Shown: positions 1 to 8,796, counted from the first letter of the stretch. The stretch: DNA of 64,000 bases from Fontisubflavum oceani (GCF_030407165.1 NZ_CP129111.1:62001-126000); one strand, 5' to 3'. Notes: a model not told the origin generated them from the sequence alone. A program made the numbers and translations.

Positions 1-32
1 TCGACGGCAAGCCCACCGGCATCCCGGTATGA
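1..32 (+). CDS. 3' end of an upstream gene (partial)
   Basis: Reading from base 3, nine sense codons (DGKPTGIPV) run to a TGA at 30-32. The TGA overlaps the ATG of the next gene in an ATGA arrangement, which is typical of translationally coupled operon genes. Too little is visible to name the product; the frame is inferred only from this overlap. Confidence 0.4.
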   Translation, partial: DGKPTGIPV

Positions 33-709
33 CCGTCGAAGACGCCTTGCGCGCCCTGAGGGCCCATGCGGACCCGGAACGCGCGGCGCAGATGCGCGCC
101 TATCATAAGGTGGACCGGGAGTATCTGGGGTTGTCCAATGCGATCACCGGCGATCTGGCCGCGCAATGGCGGAAATCCCATGATCTGCCGGACTTGGTTA
201 CGCTGGCCAAGGGATTGTGGGCCAGCGACATTTTTGAGGCGCGGGTGGCAGCGGGAAAGCTCTTCCTGCAAGCGCGGATCAAACCGGATGACGGCCCAGC
301 CTGGGACTGTATCAAAGGGTTTGTACCGGAGTTCGATAGCTGGGCCATTGCTGACGCCGTTGCACAAGGCGGGCAGAAGCGGCTTCTGGCCGATCCCACC
401 CGGCTTGATGACGTCGAGACCTGGACCCGCTCAGACCATCTTTGGACCAAACGCGCGGCCTTGGTTTTCACACTGCCGTTTTGTAAATCCCGGCACCCCA
501 AACTGGCAGAGCAAGCCGCGCGCACCCGCATTCTCGGCTGGTGCGCCGACTATGTGGCCGCCCCGGAATGGTTTATCCAAAAGGCCGTGGCCTGGTGGCT
601 TCGCGATCTCTCGAAACGCGACCCCGACACGGTCCGCGCCTTTATCGCAACCCATGGCGAGAAGATGAAACCCTTCGCCCGAAAAGAGGCCGGGAAACAC
701 TTGCCCTAA
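29..709 (+). CDS. AlkD-like DNA alkylation repair protein
   Basis: A 226-aa, all-helical protein resembling the AlkD family of HEAT-repeat DNA glycosylases, which excise positively charged N3/N7-alkylated purines without flipping the base. Length matches the family (about 230 aa). The central segment around residues 91-110 carries the tryptophan and aspartate-rich stretch (W92, D103, W105, D109) expected near the lesion-facing groove, and basic residues are spread along the helices. It is soluble, without signal peptide. The start is the ATG overlapping the stop of the preceding gene. A hairpin with a T-run follows directly, so it ends its transcription unit. The family assignment is by sequence resemblance; individual catalytic residues were not aligned. 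Confidence 0.8.
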   Translation: MTVEDALRALRAHADPERAAQMRAYHKVDREYLGLSNAITGDLAAQWRKSHDLPDLVTLAKGLWASDIFEARVAAGKLFLQARIKPDDGPAWDCIKGFVPEFDSWAIADAVAQGGQKRLLADPTRLDDVETWTRSDHLWTKRAALVFTLPFCKSRHPKLAEQAARTRILGWCADYVAAPEWFIQKAVAWWLRDLSKRDPDTVRAFIATHGEKMKPFARKEAGKHLP

Positions 710-727
710 CGGCCGGGGGCCGTTTTT
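709..727 (+). terminator. Rho-independent terminator after the AlkD-like gene
   Basis: A GC-rich hairpin, ACGGCC - GGG loop - GGCCGT (709-723), runs into TTTTT (723-727), beginning at the stop codon of the AlkD-like gene. Good match to an intrinsic terminator on the + strand. Confidence 0.75.
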
Positions 728-768
728 CGGATGAAAAACGGGTCGGAAATTTCAAATTTCCGGGTCCC

Positions 769-1740
769 TCACACCTCTGGCACACCCCCACCCAAGACCG
801 TCAGGAACCACTCGGTATCGATATTTCCACCGCAGAGGATCACACCAACCTTCTTGCCGCGCATCTGGTCTTTCTCCTTCAGCAATCCGGCCAGCGGCGC
901 GGCCCCCGCCCCTTCTGCCAGATTATGTATGTCGCGGTAATAGATGCGGATCGCCTCGGCGACCTCCTCATCGCTGACTGAGATGATCCGCGCGGCCCCC
1001 TTTGAATAGATCTCAAACGCCTCGGCCACCGGCACCCGGACCGCCATGCCATCCGCGAAGGTCGCGGAACTCTCCGTCTCGATCAACCGCCCGGCCTCAA
1101 CGGACTGCTTCACGCAATCGGCCCGCTCTGAGACCACGCCGACAATCTCCGTCTTCACCCCCAAAGCGTCCCGCGCCAGGATATTGCCGCAGATGCCCGA
1201 GCCGCAGCCGACGGGCACATAGATCACGTCCAGATCGGGCACTGCCGACAGCAGTTCATAGGCATAGGTCGCGACGCCACGCACGATTTCAGGGTGGAAC
1301 GGCGGCACGATGGCCAAGCCTTCGGCCTCAGCCACGCGAAACGCCTCCTCCCGCGCGGTATCGAAATCCTGTCCGAATTCGATCACCTCGGCGCCGAAGG
1401 CCCGCATCGCGGCGTTTTTCTCAACCGAGTTTCCATGCGGCACATAGACCTTCGCGGTCAGCCCCGCCGCCACGGCTTGGCGTGCCTGGCCTTGCCCATG
1501 ATTGCCGCGCGTCGCGGTGCAGATGCCTTTGGCCTCCGGATAGGTCCGTTTCACCCAATCGATGAAAGTGATGGCACCCCGCGCTTTGAACGATCCGGTC
1601 GGCGTGTGGTTCTCATGCTTGATCCATACCTCCGCCCCGGTTTCTGCGGCCAGTTGCGGCCAGGCATATTGCGGCGTCGCCTGCATCTGTGTGTAAACCA
1701 GCTCCGCCGCCGCTTCTAAATCCGCCAATGTCAGTTTCAT
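769..1740 (-). CDS. Threonine/serine dehydratase, PLP fold type II
   Basis: A 323-aa PLP enzyme of the serine/threonine dehydratase family, predicted to deaminate L-threonine (or a related hydroxy amino acid) to a 2-oxo acid and ammonia. The PLP lysine is K52 in GSFKARGA; a glycine-rich phosphate-binding loop VGCGSGICG lies near residue 180, and CGGN occurs near the C-terminus. There is no C-terminal ACT domain, so it resembles the short catabolic or hydroxyaspartate/hydroxyectoine-utilisation type rather than biosynthetic IlvA. It stands alone, divergent from lysC. The exact substrate cannot be decided from sequence. Confidence 0.85.
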   Translation of the reverse strand: MKLTLADLEAAAELVYTQMQATPQYAWPQLAAETGAEVWIKHENHTPTGSFKARGAITFIDWVKRTYPEAKGICTATRGNHGQGQARQAVAAGLTAKVYVPHGNSVEKNAAMRAFGAEVIEFGQDFDTAREEAFRVAEAEGLAIVPPFHPEIVRGVATYAYELLSAVPDLDVIYVPVGCGSGICGNILARDALGVKTEIVGVVSERADCVKQSVEAGRLIETESSATFADGMAVRVPVAEAFEIYSKGAARIISVSDEEVAEAIRIYYRDIHNLAEGAGAAPLAGLLKEKDQMRGKKVGVILCGGNIDTEWFLTVLGGGVPEV

Positions 1741-1851
1741 GTCAGCCTTCCTGTCCCAATCAGGCCCAACCTAGCGACACTCCCGCCCCTTGTCAGCCCG
1801 AACGCCCCCGCTTATGACCCGGCCCGGACCAATCGAAAGGGTTTCGGGCAC

Positions 1852-3090
1852 ATGCCCCTTCTGGTGATGAAATTCGGCGGCACCTCCGTCGCCACGCTCG
1901 ACCGCATCCGCCGCGCCGCCAAACGCGTCGGGCGCGAGGTGGCCAATGGCTATGATGTGATCGTCATCGTCTCAGCGATGTCGGGAGAGACCAACAAGCT
2001 TGTCGGCTATGTCGATGAGACCTCGCCACTTTTCGATGCGCGCGAATATGACGCCGTCGTCTCTTCGGGCGAGAACGTCACCGCCGGGCTGATGGCCCTG
2101 ACCTTGCAGGAAATGGACGTGCCCGCCCGCAGTTGGCAGGGCTGGCAGGTGCCGCTCAAGACCACATCCGCCCATGCCGCCGCACGGATTGAGGAAATCC
2201 CGACTGAGAATATCAACGCCAAATTCGACGAAGGTATGAAAGTCGCTGTGGTCGCCGGATTCCAGGGCATCAGCCCCGAAGGGCGGATCACCACCCTTGG
2301 CCGGGGCGGGTCCGACACCACGGCTGTGGCTTTTGCCGCCGCCTTTGGCGCGGAACGCTGCGACATCTACACCGATGTGGATGGCGTCTATACCACCGAC
2401 CCCCGCATCACCTCGAAAGCGCGCAAACTGGAAAAAATCGCGTTCGAAGAGATGCTGGAACTGGCCTCGCTCGGCGCGAAAGTGCTGCAAACCCGCTCCG
2501 TCGAATTGGCGATGCGCTATAATGTGCGCCTGCGGGTGCTGTCGAGTTTTGAAGACAACAATGAAAACGCGGGCACGCTTGTTTGTGCCGAGGAGGATAT
2601 CGTGGAAAGCAATGTGGTTGCCGGTGTCGCCTATTCCCGTGATGAGGCGAAAATGACCCTGGTCTCGGTCGCAGACCGCCCCGGGATCGCCGCCGCCATC
2701 TTCGGCCCCTTGGCCGAGGCGGGCGTGAATGTCGACATGATCGTACAGAACATCGCCGAGGAAGGCCGGACCGACATGACCTTCTCCTGCCCCACCGATC
2801 AGGTGAAACGCGCCGAAGCGGCGATGAATGAGGCCAAGGAAAGGGGCGAGATCAACTTCCACGATCTGGTCGCCGATACCGATGTCTGCAAAGTCTCCAT
2901 CGTCGGGATCGGCATGCGCTCTCATGCTGGTGTAGCGTCGAAAATGTTCTCCACGCTCCGCGACGAGGGGATCAATATCAAGGTGATCACGACTTCCGAG
3001 ATCAAGGTGTCGGTACTTGTCGACCGGAAATACATGGAACTGGCTGTGCAAGCCCTCCATGACGCGTTCGGATTGGAGCAGGCCGCTTAA
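1852..3090 (+). CDS. lysC: Aspartate kinase
   Basis: A 412-aa aspartokinase, the first step of lysine, threonine and methionine synthesis from aspartate. The N-terminal amino-acid-kinase domain opens with KFGGTSV (residues 7-13), and TLGRGGSDTTA marks the nucleotide/aspartate-binding region. The C-terminal third (from about residue 260) carries two ACT-like regulatory repeats (for example SVADRPGIAAAIFGPLAEAG and SIVGIGMRSHAG), as in feedback-inhibited bacterial enzymes. Its stop overlaps by 4 bp the convergent membrane-protein gene. In related bacteria lysC often lies directly upstream of ptsP; here ptsP is about 2.9 kb downstream with regulator genes between. Confidence 0.95.
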   Translation: MPLLVMKFGGTSVATLDRIRRAAKRVGREVANGYDVIVIVSAMSGETNKLVGYVDETSPLFDAREYDAVVSSGENVTAGLMALTLQEMDVPARSWQGWQVPLKTTSAHAAARIEEIPTENINAKFDEGMKVAVVAGFQGISPEGRITTLGRGGSDTTAVAFAAAFGAERCDIYTDVDGVYTTDPRITSKARKLEKIAFEEMLELASLGAKVLQTRSVELAMRYNVRLRVLSSFEDNNENAGTLVCAEEDIVESNVVAGVAYSRDEAKMTLVSVADRPGIAAAIFGPLAEAGVNVDMIVQNIAEEGRTDMTFSCPTDQVKRAEAAMNEAKERGEINFHDLVADTDVCKVSIVGIGMRSHAGVASKMFSTLRDEGINIKVITTSEIKVSVLVDRKYMELAVQALHDAFGLEQAA

Positions 3091-3545
3091 GCGCGGCCTG
3101 TGGTGCGACGCGGCCGAAGACGACCAGACAATCGCAACCCCTCCCGAATGCTCAGCCCGATCAGGATGATGTTTGTTGCGCCCGCGACAAGCTCCACGCC
3201 TTGGACGGCGTAAAACGCTGTATCAAACAGACCGTCCCGCGCGCGATCGGCCAAGAACAAGGCCGAGGGCACCAAGACCAAAAGCCCGTTCAGGGCAATC
3301 CAGCGCATGCGCCGCGCCTTCTTCCCAAGCAGGCCGCCACGACGCCCCTTCGCGCGGACCAATCCGGTTCCGCCGACGCCCGCCATGGCCGGGATCAGCA
3401 CCAAAAACCCCCAAGGGATCGCCGTTTTCACTGCGGTCACCATCTCCACCGATCCGAACAGTTCCGAGATCAGCGTCGCGCTGAAAAACACAACAATCAG
3501 GGAAAACGCGAGGCCCCCGGCGATGGGGTGCAGAACACGGGTCAT
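3087..3545 (-). CDS. Small integral membrane protein, unknown function
   Basis: I do not recognise a named family. The 152-aa product has about four hydrophobic segments: near residues 10-30, 43-65, 80-100 and 112-140. The start is set by AAGGAG just upstream of the ATG at 3545; an in-frame upstream start at 3608 would begin inside the operator region and is rejected. It is divergent from a MarR regulator and the shared 128-bp interval has three copies of one palindrome. It is therefore probably the regulated target of that MarR protein; a role in membrane stress or small-molecule efflux is guesswork. Confidence 0.7.
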   Translation of the reverse strand: MTRVLHPIAGGLAFSLIVVFFSATLISELFGSVEMVTAVKTAIPWGFLVLIPAMAGVGGTGLVRAKGRRGGLLGKKARRMRWIALNGLLVLVPSALFLADRARDGLFDTAFYAVQGVELVAGATNIILIGLSIREGLRLSGRLRPRRTTGRA

Positions 3546-3562
3546 AGCATGTCTCCTTTTGC

Positions 3563-3655
3563 ATAGCGAGCTATATAAAGTCGCGCGGCGAATCGTTTGG
3601 GCCAGCACGTTACCTTATTATATAGCAAGCTATTGATCATTGCATAGCCTGCTAT
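3563..3655. promoter_or_regulatory. Three MarR-type operator palindromes
   Basis: Three copies of the perfect palindrome ATAGC-NN-GCTAT lie between the divergent membrane-protein and marR genes: 3563-3574 (centre GA), 3622-3633 (centre AA) and 3644-3655 (centre CT). The last two are 22 bp apart start to start, i.e. two helical turns on the same DNA face, and sit just upstream of marR. The first sits just upstream of the membrane-protein ribosome site. Perfect arms with variable centres are what a dimeric winged-helix repressor would select. Confidence 0.75.
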
Positions 3656-3673
3656 CTAAAGTTACGCTGCGAC

Positions 3674-4117
3674 ATGGCATTCGACAAAACAGACTCGGCG
3701 GGATACCTCGCCAATCACATGGCCCGGCTCTTCGCGCGCGCCATTCATGCCCGGATTAAGCCGCTCGGCCTCAGCCCCGGCAATTTCCCCGCAATGCTGG
3801 AGTTATGGGCCCGGGACGGTCAGACCCAATCCGAGCTGGTCCAGCGCCTCGATATCGAACAGGCGACGATGGCGAACACACTGACCCGGATGGAACGCGA
3901 TGGGTTGATCACGCGCACCAAGGACGCCGATGATGGGCGGCTTCAGCGGATTTGGCTAACCGAGCGCGGCAAATCGCTGCAAAACCCGGCAACCGAGGCC
4001 GCCCGATCAGAAAACGCCCGCGCGCTGCAGGGCTTAACCGCCGAAGAACAAGACGCTTTCTTGGCCCTGATGCGGCACGTCATCCAAACCCTCCGCGATC
4101 CGTCGAAGACGCCTTAA
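3674..4117 (+). CDS. MarR family transcriptional regulator
   Basis: A 147-aa MarR-type winged-helix protein. A dimerisation helix occupies residues 10-40, then the helix-turn-helix and wing: QTQSELVQRLDIEQATMANTLTRMERDGLI (about 56-85, quoted in the text only as a position marker by its ends QTQSE and RDGLI), with a DGRLQRIWLT wing. MarR proteins dimerise and bind short palindromes, losing affinity on ligand binding or cysteine oxidation; no obvious redox cysteine is present. The palindromes at 3563-3655 directly upstream are the likely operators, giving autoregulation and control of the divergent membrane protein. Confidence 0.85.
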   Translation: MAFDKTDSAGYLANHMARLFARAIHARIKPLGLSPGNFPAMLELWARDGQTQSELVQRLDIEQATMANTLTRMERDGLITRTKDADDGRLQRIWLTERGKSLQNPATEAARSENARALQGLTAEEQDAFLALMRHVIQTLRDPSKTP

Positions 4118-4126
4118 CCGACGCGT

Positions 4127-5026
4127 TCACGGCGAAATGACGTCATCTGACACCTGAGCCAACCAATCCATCACGTCATCCACAACGGGCCGTCGATGGG
4201 CTTTGGACCTCGCCAACATATGAAAGTCCTTATCGCCGACCAGGCGGCCCGCAATAGGTTGCACCAGCCGCCTGGCCGCAAGATCCTGTTTCACCAGAAA
4301 CCGGCTGGCCAAGGCCACGCCCTGCCCCGCCAGCGCCGCATCAAGCGTGAGCGTCGTCTGGCTAAACCGCACGCCACGCTGGCGGGCCAGATCGTCTAGC
4401 CCCATCACCTCCCGACGAAAGCGCGGCCACAAATCATGGGTGTCGTGCAGCGGTGGCAGCTTGGTCAATCCATCGGAAGAAAGCGGCAAATCCCGCCCTG
4501 CGACCAGCCCGGGCGCGCACACGGCAATCACCTCATGACGGAACAACAGCCGAGCATCGAGGCTCGCGCCAAAAGGCGGTCGCGCTTGTCGAATTGCCAG
4601 ATCGATACCGTCCGCCTCAAAGCTCGACACACCCTCCGTGGCCAAAATGCGCAGATCGATCTCTGGATGCCGATCCGCAAAGTCAGGCAGGCGGGGGATC
4701 AGCCATTTTGACGCAAAGGTGGGGGTCACGCTGATTGTGACCCGTTTCGGCGCGGGGCGCAGGGTTTCGGTGGCGCGGTGCAAAAGCCCGAAGGCTGCCG
4801 CGATCTCGGCATGATACGCGCGGCCTGCCGAGGTAAAGGCCAGCCCTTTCGGCAGGCGCTCAAACAGCTTCAGGCCCAGATTGTCCTCCAAGCCGCGCAC
4901 CTGTTGCGCGACGGCCCCCTGGGTCACGCCCAGTTCTTCCGCCGCCGCCCGGAAATTCAATCGCCGACCGGCGGCTTCAAAGGCCCGCAGGCCATTCAAC
5001 GGCGGAAGAGGAATTTGCTTTGGCAA
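4127..5026 (-). CDS. LysR family regulator, GcvA-like
   Basis: A LysR-type activator/repressor: N-terminal winged HTH with PLNGLRAFEAAGRRLNF and LGVTQGAVAQQVRGLE, then a two-lobed effector-binding domain (TISVTPTFASKWLIPRLPDF onwards). The PPLNGLRAFEAA opening is characteristic of GcvA-like members. The start is uncertain: TTG at 5026 gives the usual short leader before PPLNG; GTG at 5065 has the better ribosome site (GGAG, 5 bases); the far upstream start at 5218 would overlap the divergent SDR gene and is rejected. Divergence from the SDR gene, 100 bp apart, suggests that gene is its target. Confidence 0.85.
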   Translation of the reverse strand: MPKQIPLPPLNGLRAFEAAGRRLNFRAAAEELGVTQGAVAQQVRGLEDNLGLKLFERLPKGLAFTSAGRAYHAEIAAAFGLLHRATETLRPAPKRVTISVTPTFASKWLIPRLPDFADRHPEIDLRILATEGVSSFEADGIDLAIRQARPPFGASLDARLLFRHEVIAVCAPGLVAGRDLPLSSDGLTKLPPLHDTHDLWPRFRREVMGLDDLARQRGVRFSQTTLTLDAALAGQGVALASRFLVKQDLAARRLVQPIAGRLVGDKDFHMLARSKAHRRPVVDDVMDWLAQVSDDVISP

Positions 5027-5128
5027 TAGTTTTTCTATCCTCAGATCGCAGAAGACATGCGTCACCTCTGCTCCGAAACACTCATATACTGAACAAGAAA
5101 TCAAGTTACCCAATCGGAGGTGAAGCTT

Positions 5129-5833
5129 ATGACTGTAGAGAAAGTCGCCCTGATAACGGCGGGCGGGTCCGGCATGGGCGCCGATGCCGCCCGGCAATTG
5201 GCCCGCGATGGCTTGCATGTGGCTGTGCTGTCTTCTTCCGGCAAAGGGGCGGCCTTGGCCGAGGAACTGGGCGGCGTCGGCGTCACCGGATCGAACCTTG
5301 ACAGCGAGGCTTTAAAAGAGCTGGTCAACCGGTCCGTCGATCGATGGGGCCGTGTTGACGTGCTTGTCAATTCCGCAGGCCACGGCCCTAAAGGCCCCGT
5401 TCTGGAAATCTCCGACGAGGATTGGCATCAGGGGATGGAGGTCTATCTGATGAATGTGATCCGCCCGACCCGTCTCGTCACCCCAGTGATGCAGCAAAAC
5501 GGCGGCGGCGCGATCATCAACATTTCCACCTTCGCAGCCTTTGAACCCGACCCTCTGTTCCCAACCTCGGGCGTGTTCCGCGCAGGTCTCGCCGCATTTA
5601 CCAAGCTCTTCTCCGACAAATACGCCACCGACAATATCCGCATGAACAACGTGCTGCCGGGTTTCATCGATAGCCTGCCCGAGACCGAAGACCGCCGCAC
5701 CCGCATCCCGATGGGTCGGTATGGGCGTGCCTCCGAGGTGTCGTCACTGATCTCCTATCTAGCCTCAGAAGGCGGCGCCTATATGACCGGCCAGAATCTC
5801 CGCATTGATGGCGGGCTCACCCGTTCGGTCTAA
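5129..5833 (+). CDS. SDR-family protein with altered catalytic site
   Basis: A 234-aa short-chain dehydrogenase/reductase fold protein. The cofactor loop reads TAGGSGMG (near residue 9) and NSAG follows in place of NNAG, so NAD(P)-binding is plausible. Where classical SDRs have YxxxK, this protein reads SGVFRAGLAAFTK: tyrosine is replaced by serine and lysine by arginine. The C-terminal part (NNVLPGFIDS, IDGG) is normal. The start at the ATG preceded by GGAGG (8 bases) is chosen over the GTG at 5120. It is divergent from a GcvA-like LysR gene. Function unknown; it may be a non-catalytic or differently working relative of 3-oxoacyl-ACP reductases. Confidence 0.85.
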   Translation: MTVEKVALITAGGSGMGADAARQLARDGLHVAVLSSSGKGAALAEELGGVGVTGSNLDSEALKELVNRSVDRWGRVDVLVNSAGHGPKGPVLEISDEDWHQGMEVYLMNVIRPTRLVTPVMQQNGGGAIINISTFAAFEPDPLFPTSGVFRAGLAAFTKLFSDKYATDNIRMNNVLPGFIDSLPETEDRRTRIPMGRYGRASEVSSLISYLASEGGAYMTGQNLRIDGGLTRSV

Positions 5834-6001
5834 TATCACGGCCCGTTGGCGTAGGCGGCACCGGCCAATCACCGCCAAGACAGGCACCGTCTTCACCCTT
5901 AAGCCGCATCGTCGCTCTGCCGGTTAACCGCTCCGCCGTTGCGCCCTGCCCCCACGCCGCGCTATGCGTAGGGCGACGGAAGGCGCAGGGGTTACGGCGG
6001 G

Positions 6002-8245
6002 ATGCCCGAACAAACCGAAAGCGAAAGCCGCAAGCTGCTCAGCCGCTTGCAGGCCACTCTGGCCGAGGCTGGAGCGGGGCAGGAGCGGCTTGATCGGATC
6101 ACCCATCTGATCGCCGACTCCATGGGCACCGAAGTGTGTTCCATCTATCTGCTGCGCGATGCCGACACTTTGGAGCTTTGCGCCACCGAAGGCCTCGCGC
6201 CGGAATCTGTGCATGTGACCCGGATGCGCATGGGCGAGGGTCTGGTCGGTCGGGTCGCCTCCCGCGCGCACGCAATCAATACCGCCAATGCTCCGGCCGA
6301 GCCTGGCTTCCGCTATATGCCAGAGACCGGGGAAGAGCGGTTCTCCAGCTTCTTAGGTGTGCCGATCCAACGTTTGGGCGAACGTCTCGGTGTTTTGGTG
6401 GTGCAATCGAAAGAGGCTCGGCAATTCTCCGATGACGAGATCTACGCTCTCGAAGTCGTCGCCATGGTGATTGCCGAGATGACCGAACTTGGCGCCTTTC
6501 TGGGCGAAGGTGCCGCCCTCTCGCCACGGCATCAGCAACAGGTGTTGCTCCGTGGCGGGTCTGCCCAGGAAGGTGTGGCCGAAGGCCGGGTCTATCTGCA
6601 CGAGCCTCGTGTGGTTGTGACCAACCCGATTGCCGAGGATCCCCATGCAGAGTTGGTCCGCCTGCGCGATGCAGTGGATCAGCTGCGAGTCTCGGTCGAT
6701 GAGATGCTGACGCAGGCCCCCAAGGGCGATGGCGAACAGATGCAGGTCTTGGAAGCCTATCGCATGTTCGCCAATTCGCGGGGTTGGATGCGCCGGATGG
6801 AGGAGGATATCGCCCGTGGCCTCTCCGCCGAGGCTGCCGTGGAGAAAGAACAATCGACGGCGCGCGCGCGGATGGAAACCGTGCCGGATGCCTATCTGCG
6901 AGAACGGTTGCAGGATCTCGACGACCTCTCGAACCGGATGCTGCGGCTTTTGACTGGCCAAGGCGCGGACGCGGGCGCACAGATGCCCGACAATCCGGTT
7001 CTCGTCGCGCGCAATATCGGCCCCGGCGATCTGCTCGATTATGGCCGCTCGTTGAAAGCCGTGGTCTTGGAAGAGGGCTCAGTCGGCAGCCACGCCGCAA
7101 TTGTCGCGCGCGCCCTGGCTATCCCGTTGGTGGTCAACGCAAAACGCATCACGGCGGAGGCGCTGAACGGCGATCCGATCTTGGTCGATGGCGATCAGGG
7201 GATCGTGCATTTGCGCCCCGAAGAAACGGTCGCCGCCGCGTTCCGCGATAAGATGGCGATGGTCGCGGCGGCGCAGGAACGCTACGCCTCGATCCGTGAC
7301 AAACCGGCAGAGACACTCTGCGGCACGGTGGTCTCCTTACATATGAATGCCGGGCTGATGGCGGATCTGCCTTCGCTGCCCTCCTCGGGGGCGGAAGGCG
7401 TGGGCCTGTTCCGGACCGAGCTGCAATTCCTGACCCGCAACAAGGTGCCGCGCCGAGGTGAGCTGGCCGCCCTCTATGCCCGCGTCATGGACAGCGCCGG
7501 GGGCAAACGCGTCGTGTTCCGCACGCTTGATATCGGCTCCGACAAAGTGCTGCCCTATATGAAGCCGCAGGATGAGCCGAACCCGGCGCTCGGCTGGCGC
7601 GCGATCCGTGTGGGTTTAGACAAGCCCGGCGTGATGCGGATGCAGTTGCAAGCGCTGATCCGCGCAACGAATGGTCGACCCTTGACCATCATGTTCCCAT
7701 TTGTGGCGCAATTTGAAGAGTTTATCCAGGCACGTGATCATCTGTTGCGGGAGATTGACCGCGAGGACTCGCTTGGCCACACCCTGCCCTCCGCAGTTGA
7801 GATCGGCGCGATGCTTGAAACGCCCAGCCTCGCCTTCGCACCACGGCATTTCTTTGAGATGGCCGATTTTATCTCCATCGGCGGCAACGATCTGAAACAG
7901 TTTTTCTTTGCAGCAGATCGCGAGAATGAGCGGGTCCGGCGGCGGTATGACACGCTGAATGTGTCGTTCCTGACGTTCCTAGAGCAGATCGTGCATCGCT
8001 GCGACGACACCGACACGCCGCTCAGTTTCTGCGGCGAGGATGCCGGGCGGCCAATCGAAGCGCTCTGCTTTGCGGCCATGGGGCTGCGCAGCCTATCGAT
8101 GCGCCCGGCTTCGATTGGTCCGGTCAAAAGCCTGCTGCGCCGGGTCGATCTGCGCGAGGTCCGCAATGTGATCAACGATGCCCGCGCAACCGGGGCGCAA
8201 TCGGTTCGCCCGGCGGTGATGGATTGGTTCCGGCAGCAGGGTTGA
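6002..8245 (+). CDS. ptsP: PEP-protein phosphotransferase, EI-Ntr (GAF + EI)
   Basis: A 747-aa enzyme I of the nitrogen phosphotransferase system, passing phosphate from phosphoenolpyruvate to NPr and on to EIIA-Ntr to regulate rather than to transport sugar. An N-terminal GAF domain (about 15-155) is followed by the EI N-terminal helical and swivelling domains with the phosphorylated histidine H364 in SVGSHAAIVARALAIP, and the PEP-binding TIM barrel (about 440-735) with GVGLFRTE and the active-site cysteine in FCGEDAGRP. Length agrees with PtsP. The 168-bp interval upstream has no gene. It ends at a hairpin shared with the convergent marR gene. Confidence 0.95.
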   Translation: MPEQTESESRKLLSRLQATLAEAGAGQERLDRITHLIADSMGTEVCSIYLLRDADTLELCATEGLAPESVHVTRMRMGEGLVGRVASRAHAINTANAPAEPGFRYMPETGEERFSSFLGVPIQRLGERLGVLVVQSKEARQFSDDEIYALEVVAMVIAEMTELGAFLGEGAALSPRHQQQVLLRGGSAQEGVAEGRVYLHEPRVVVTNPIAEDPHAELVRLRDAVDQLRVSVDEMLTQAPKGDGEQMQVLEAYRMFANSRGWMRRMEEDIARGLSAEAAVEKEQSTARARMETVPDAYLRERLQDLDDLSNRMLRLLTGQGADAGAQMPDNPVLVARNIGPGDLLDYGRSLKAVVLEEGSVGSHAAIVARALAIPLVVNAKRITAEALNGDPILVDGDQGIVHLRPEETVAAAFRDKMAMVAAAQERYASIRDKPAETLCGTVVSLHMNAGLMADLPSLPSSGAEGVGLFRTELQFLTRNKVPRRGELAALYARVMDSAGGKRVVFRTLDIGSDKVLPYMKPQDEPNPALGWRAIRVGLDKPGVMRMQLQALIRATNGRPLTIMFPFVAQFEEFIQARDHLLREIDREDSLGHTLPSAVEIGAMLETPSLAFAPRHFFEMADFISIGGNDLKQFFFAADRENERVRRRYDTLNVSFLTFLEQIVHRCDDTDTPLSFCGEDAGRPIEALCFAAMGLRSLSMRPASIGPVKSLLRRVDLREVRNVINDARATGAQSVRPAVMDWFRQQG

Positions 8246-8261
8246 GCGTTCGCAACTCGAA

Positions 8262-8307
8262 AATAGGTTACAAAAATCCGCAATCGCGTCGATTTTCGTA
8301 ACCTATT
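8262..8307. terminator. Bidirectional terminator between ptsP and marR
   Basis: A 17-bp inverted repeat with one mismatch: 8262-8278 (AATAGGTTAC...AAAATC) and 8291-8307 (GATTTT...GTAACCTATT) around a 12-base loop. The mismatch becomes a G-U pair in the minus-strand transcript. The right arm contains the TAG stop of the convergent marR gene. A/T-rich arm ends would serve as terminator tails in both directions. Confidence 0.65.
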
Positions 8308-8764
8308 CGGCTGCGGTCCAAGCGTCCTGCGCCACCACCATCCGGGTCAGCAGTCCCGCCAAATCGCGCCGCTCCTCCTCTGAGAGCGGCCCGGCCAATT
8401 TCCCGTTCACACCGCTGACCACGGCGTAAAGCTGCGGCGCGATCCGCTGCCCCAAATCGGTCGGTCGGATCACATGCGCCCGACGGGAGGCCGGATCGGG
8501 ATGGCGGGCAAGATATCGGAGCGCTTCAAGTGTATCGAGCGACCGGCTGACCTTATACGGCGCCATCTGCAACCGCTCCCCAATTGCAGCCTGGCTGAGC
8601 GGGCTGCGTTCCAACACCGTCATCATGATCGCGAAGGACGCCAGATCGAGCCCAAGCGGTGCCAGATTCGCGTTCATCTCGTCATCCAGCCGCGCGGCAA
8701 GACGTTTGATCATCCAGCCAAACGAACTCTCCCGCACTTGCTGCGTTGTTTTTTTGACATCCAT
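8303..8764 (-). CDS. MarR family transcriptional regulator
   Basis: A 153-aa MarR protein: dimerisation helices at both ends and a winged HTH in the middle (LSQAAIGERLQMAPYKVSRS, then a wing with DPASRRAHVIRPT). The gene stop lies inside the hairpin at 8262-8307. It is divergent from a cytochrome b561 gene with a palindrome between them, which suggests that it controls that membrane electron carrier and itself. The ligand is unknown. Confidence 0.85.
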   Translation of the reverse strand: MDVKKTTQQVRESSFGWMIKRLAARLDDEMNANLAPLGLDLASFAIMMTVLERSPLSQAAIGERLQMAPYKVSRSLDTLEALRYLARHPDPASRRAHVIRPTDLGQRIAPQLYAVVSGVNGKLAGPLSEEERRDLAGLLTRMVVAQDAWTAAE

Positions 8765-8796
8765 ACCAGCGCCTTAACTCGCCTCGCGCGGCTACG

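Noticed and set aside
1972..3060. 362-codon minus-strand open frame inside lysC
   Set aside because: Antisense shadow of an unambiguous aspartate kinase gene.
5834..6001. Possible regulatory RNA or hairpin upstream of ptsP
   Set aside because: The interval has GC-rich partial complementarity but no convincing stem-loop or promoter pattern.
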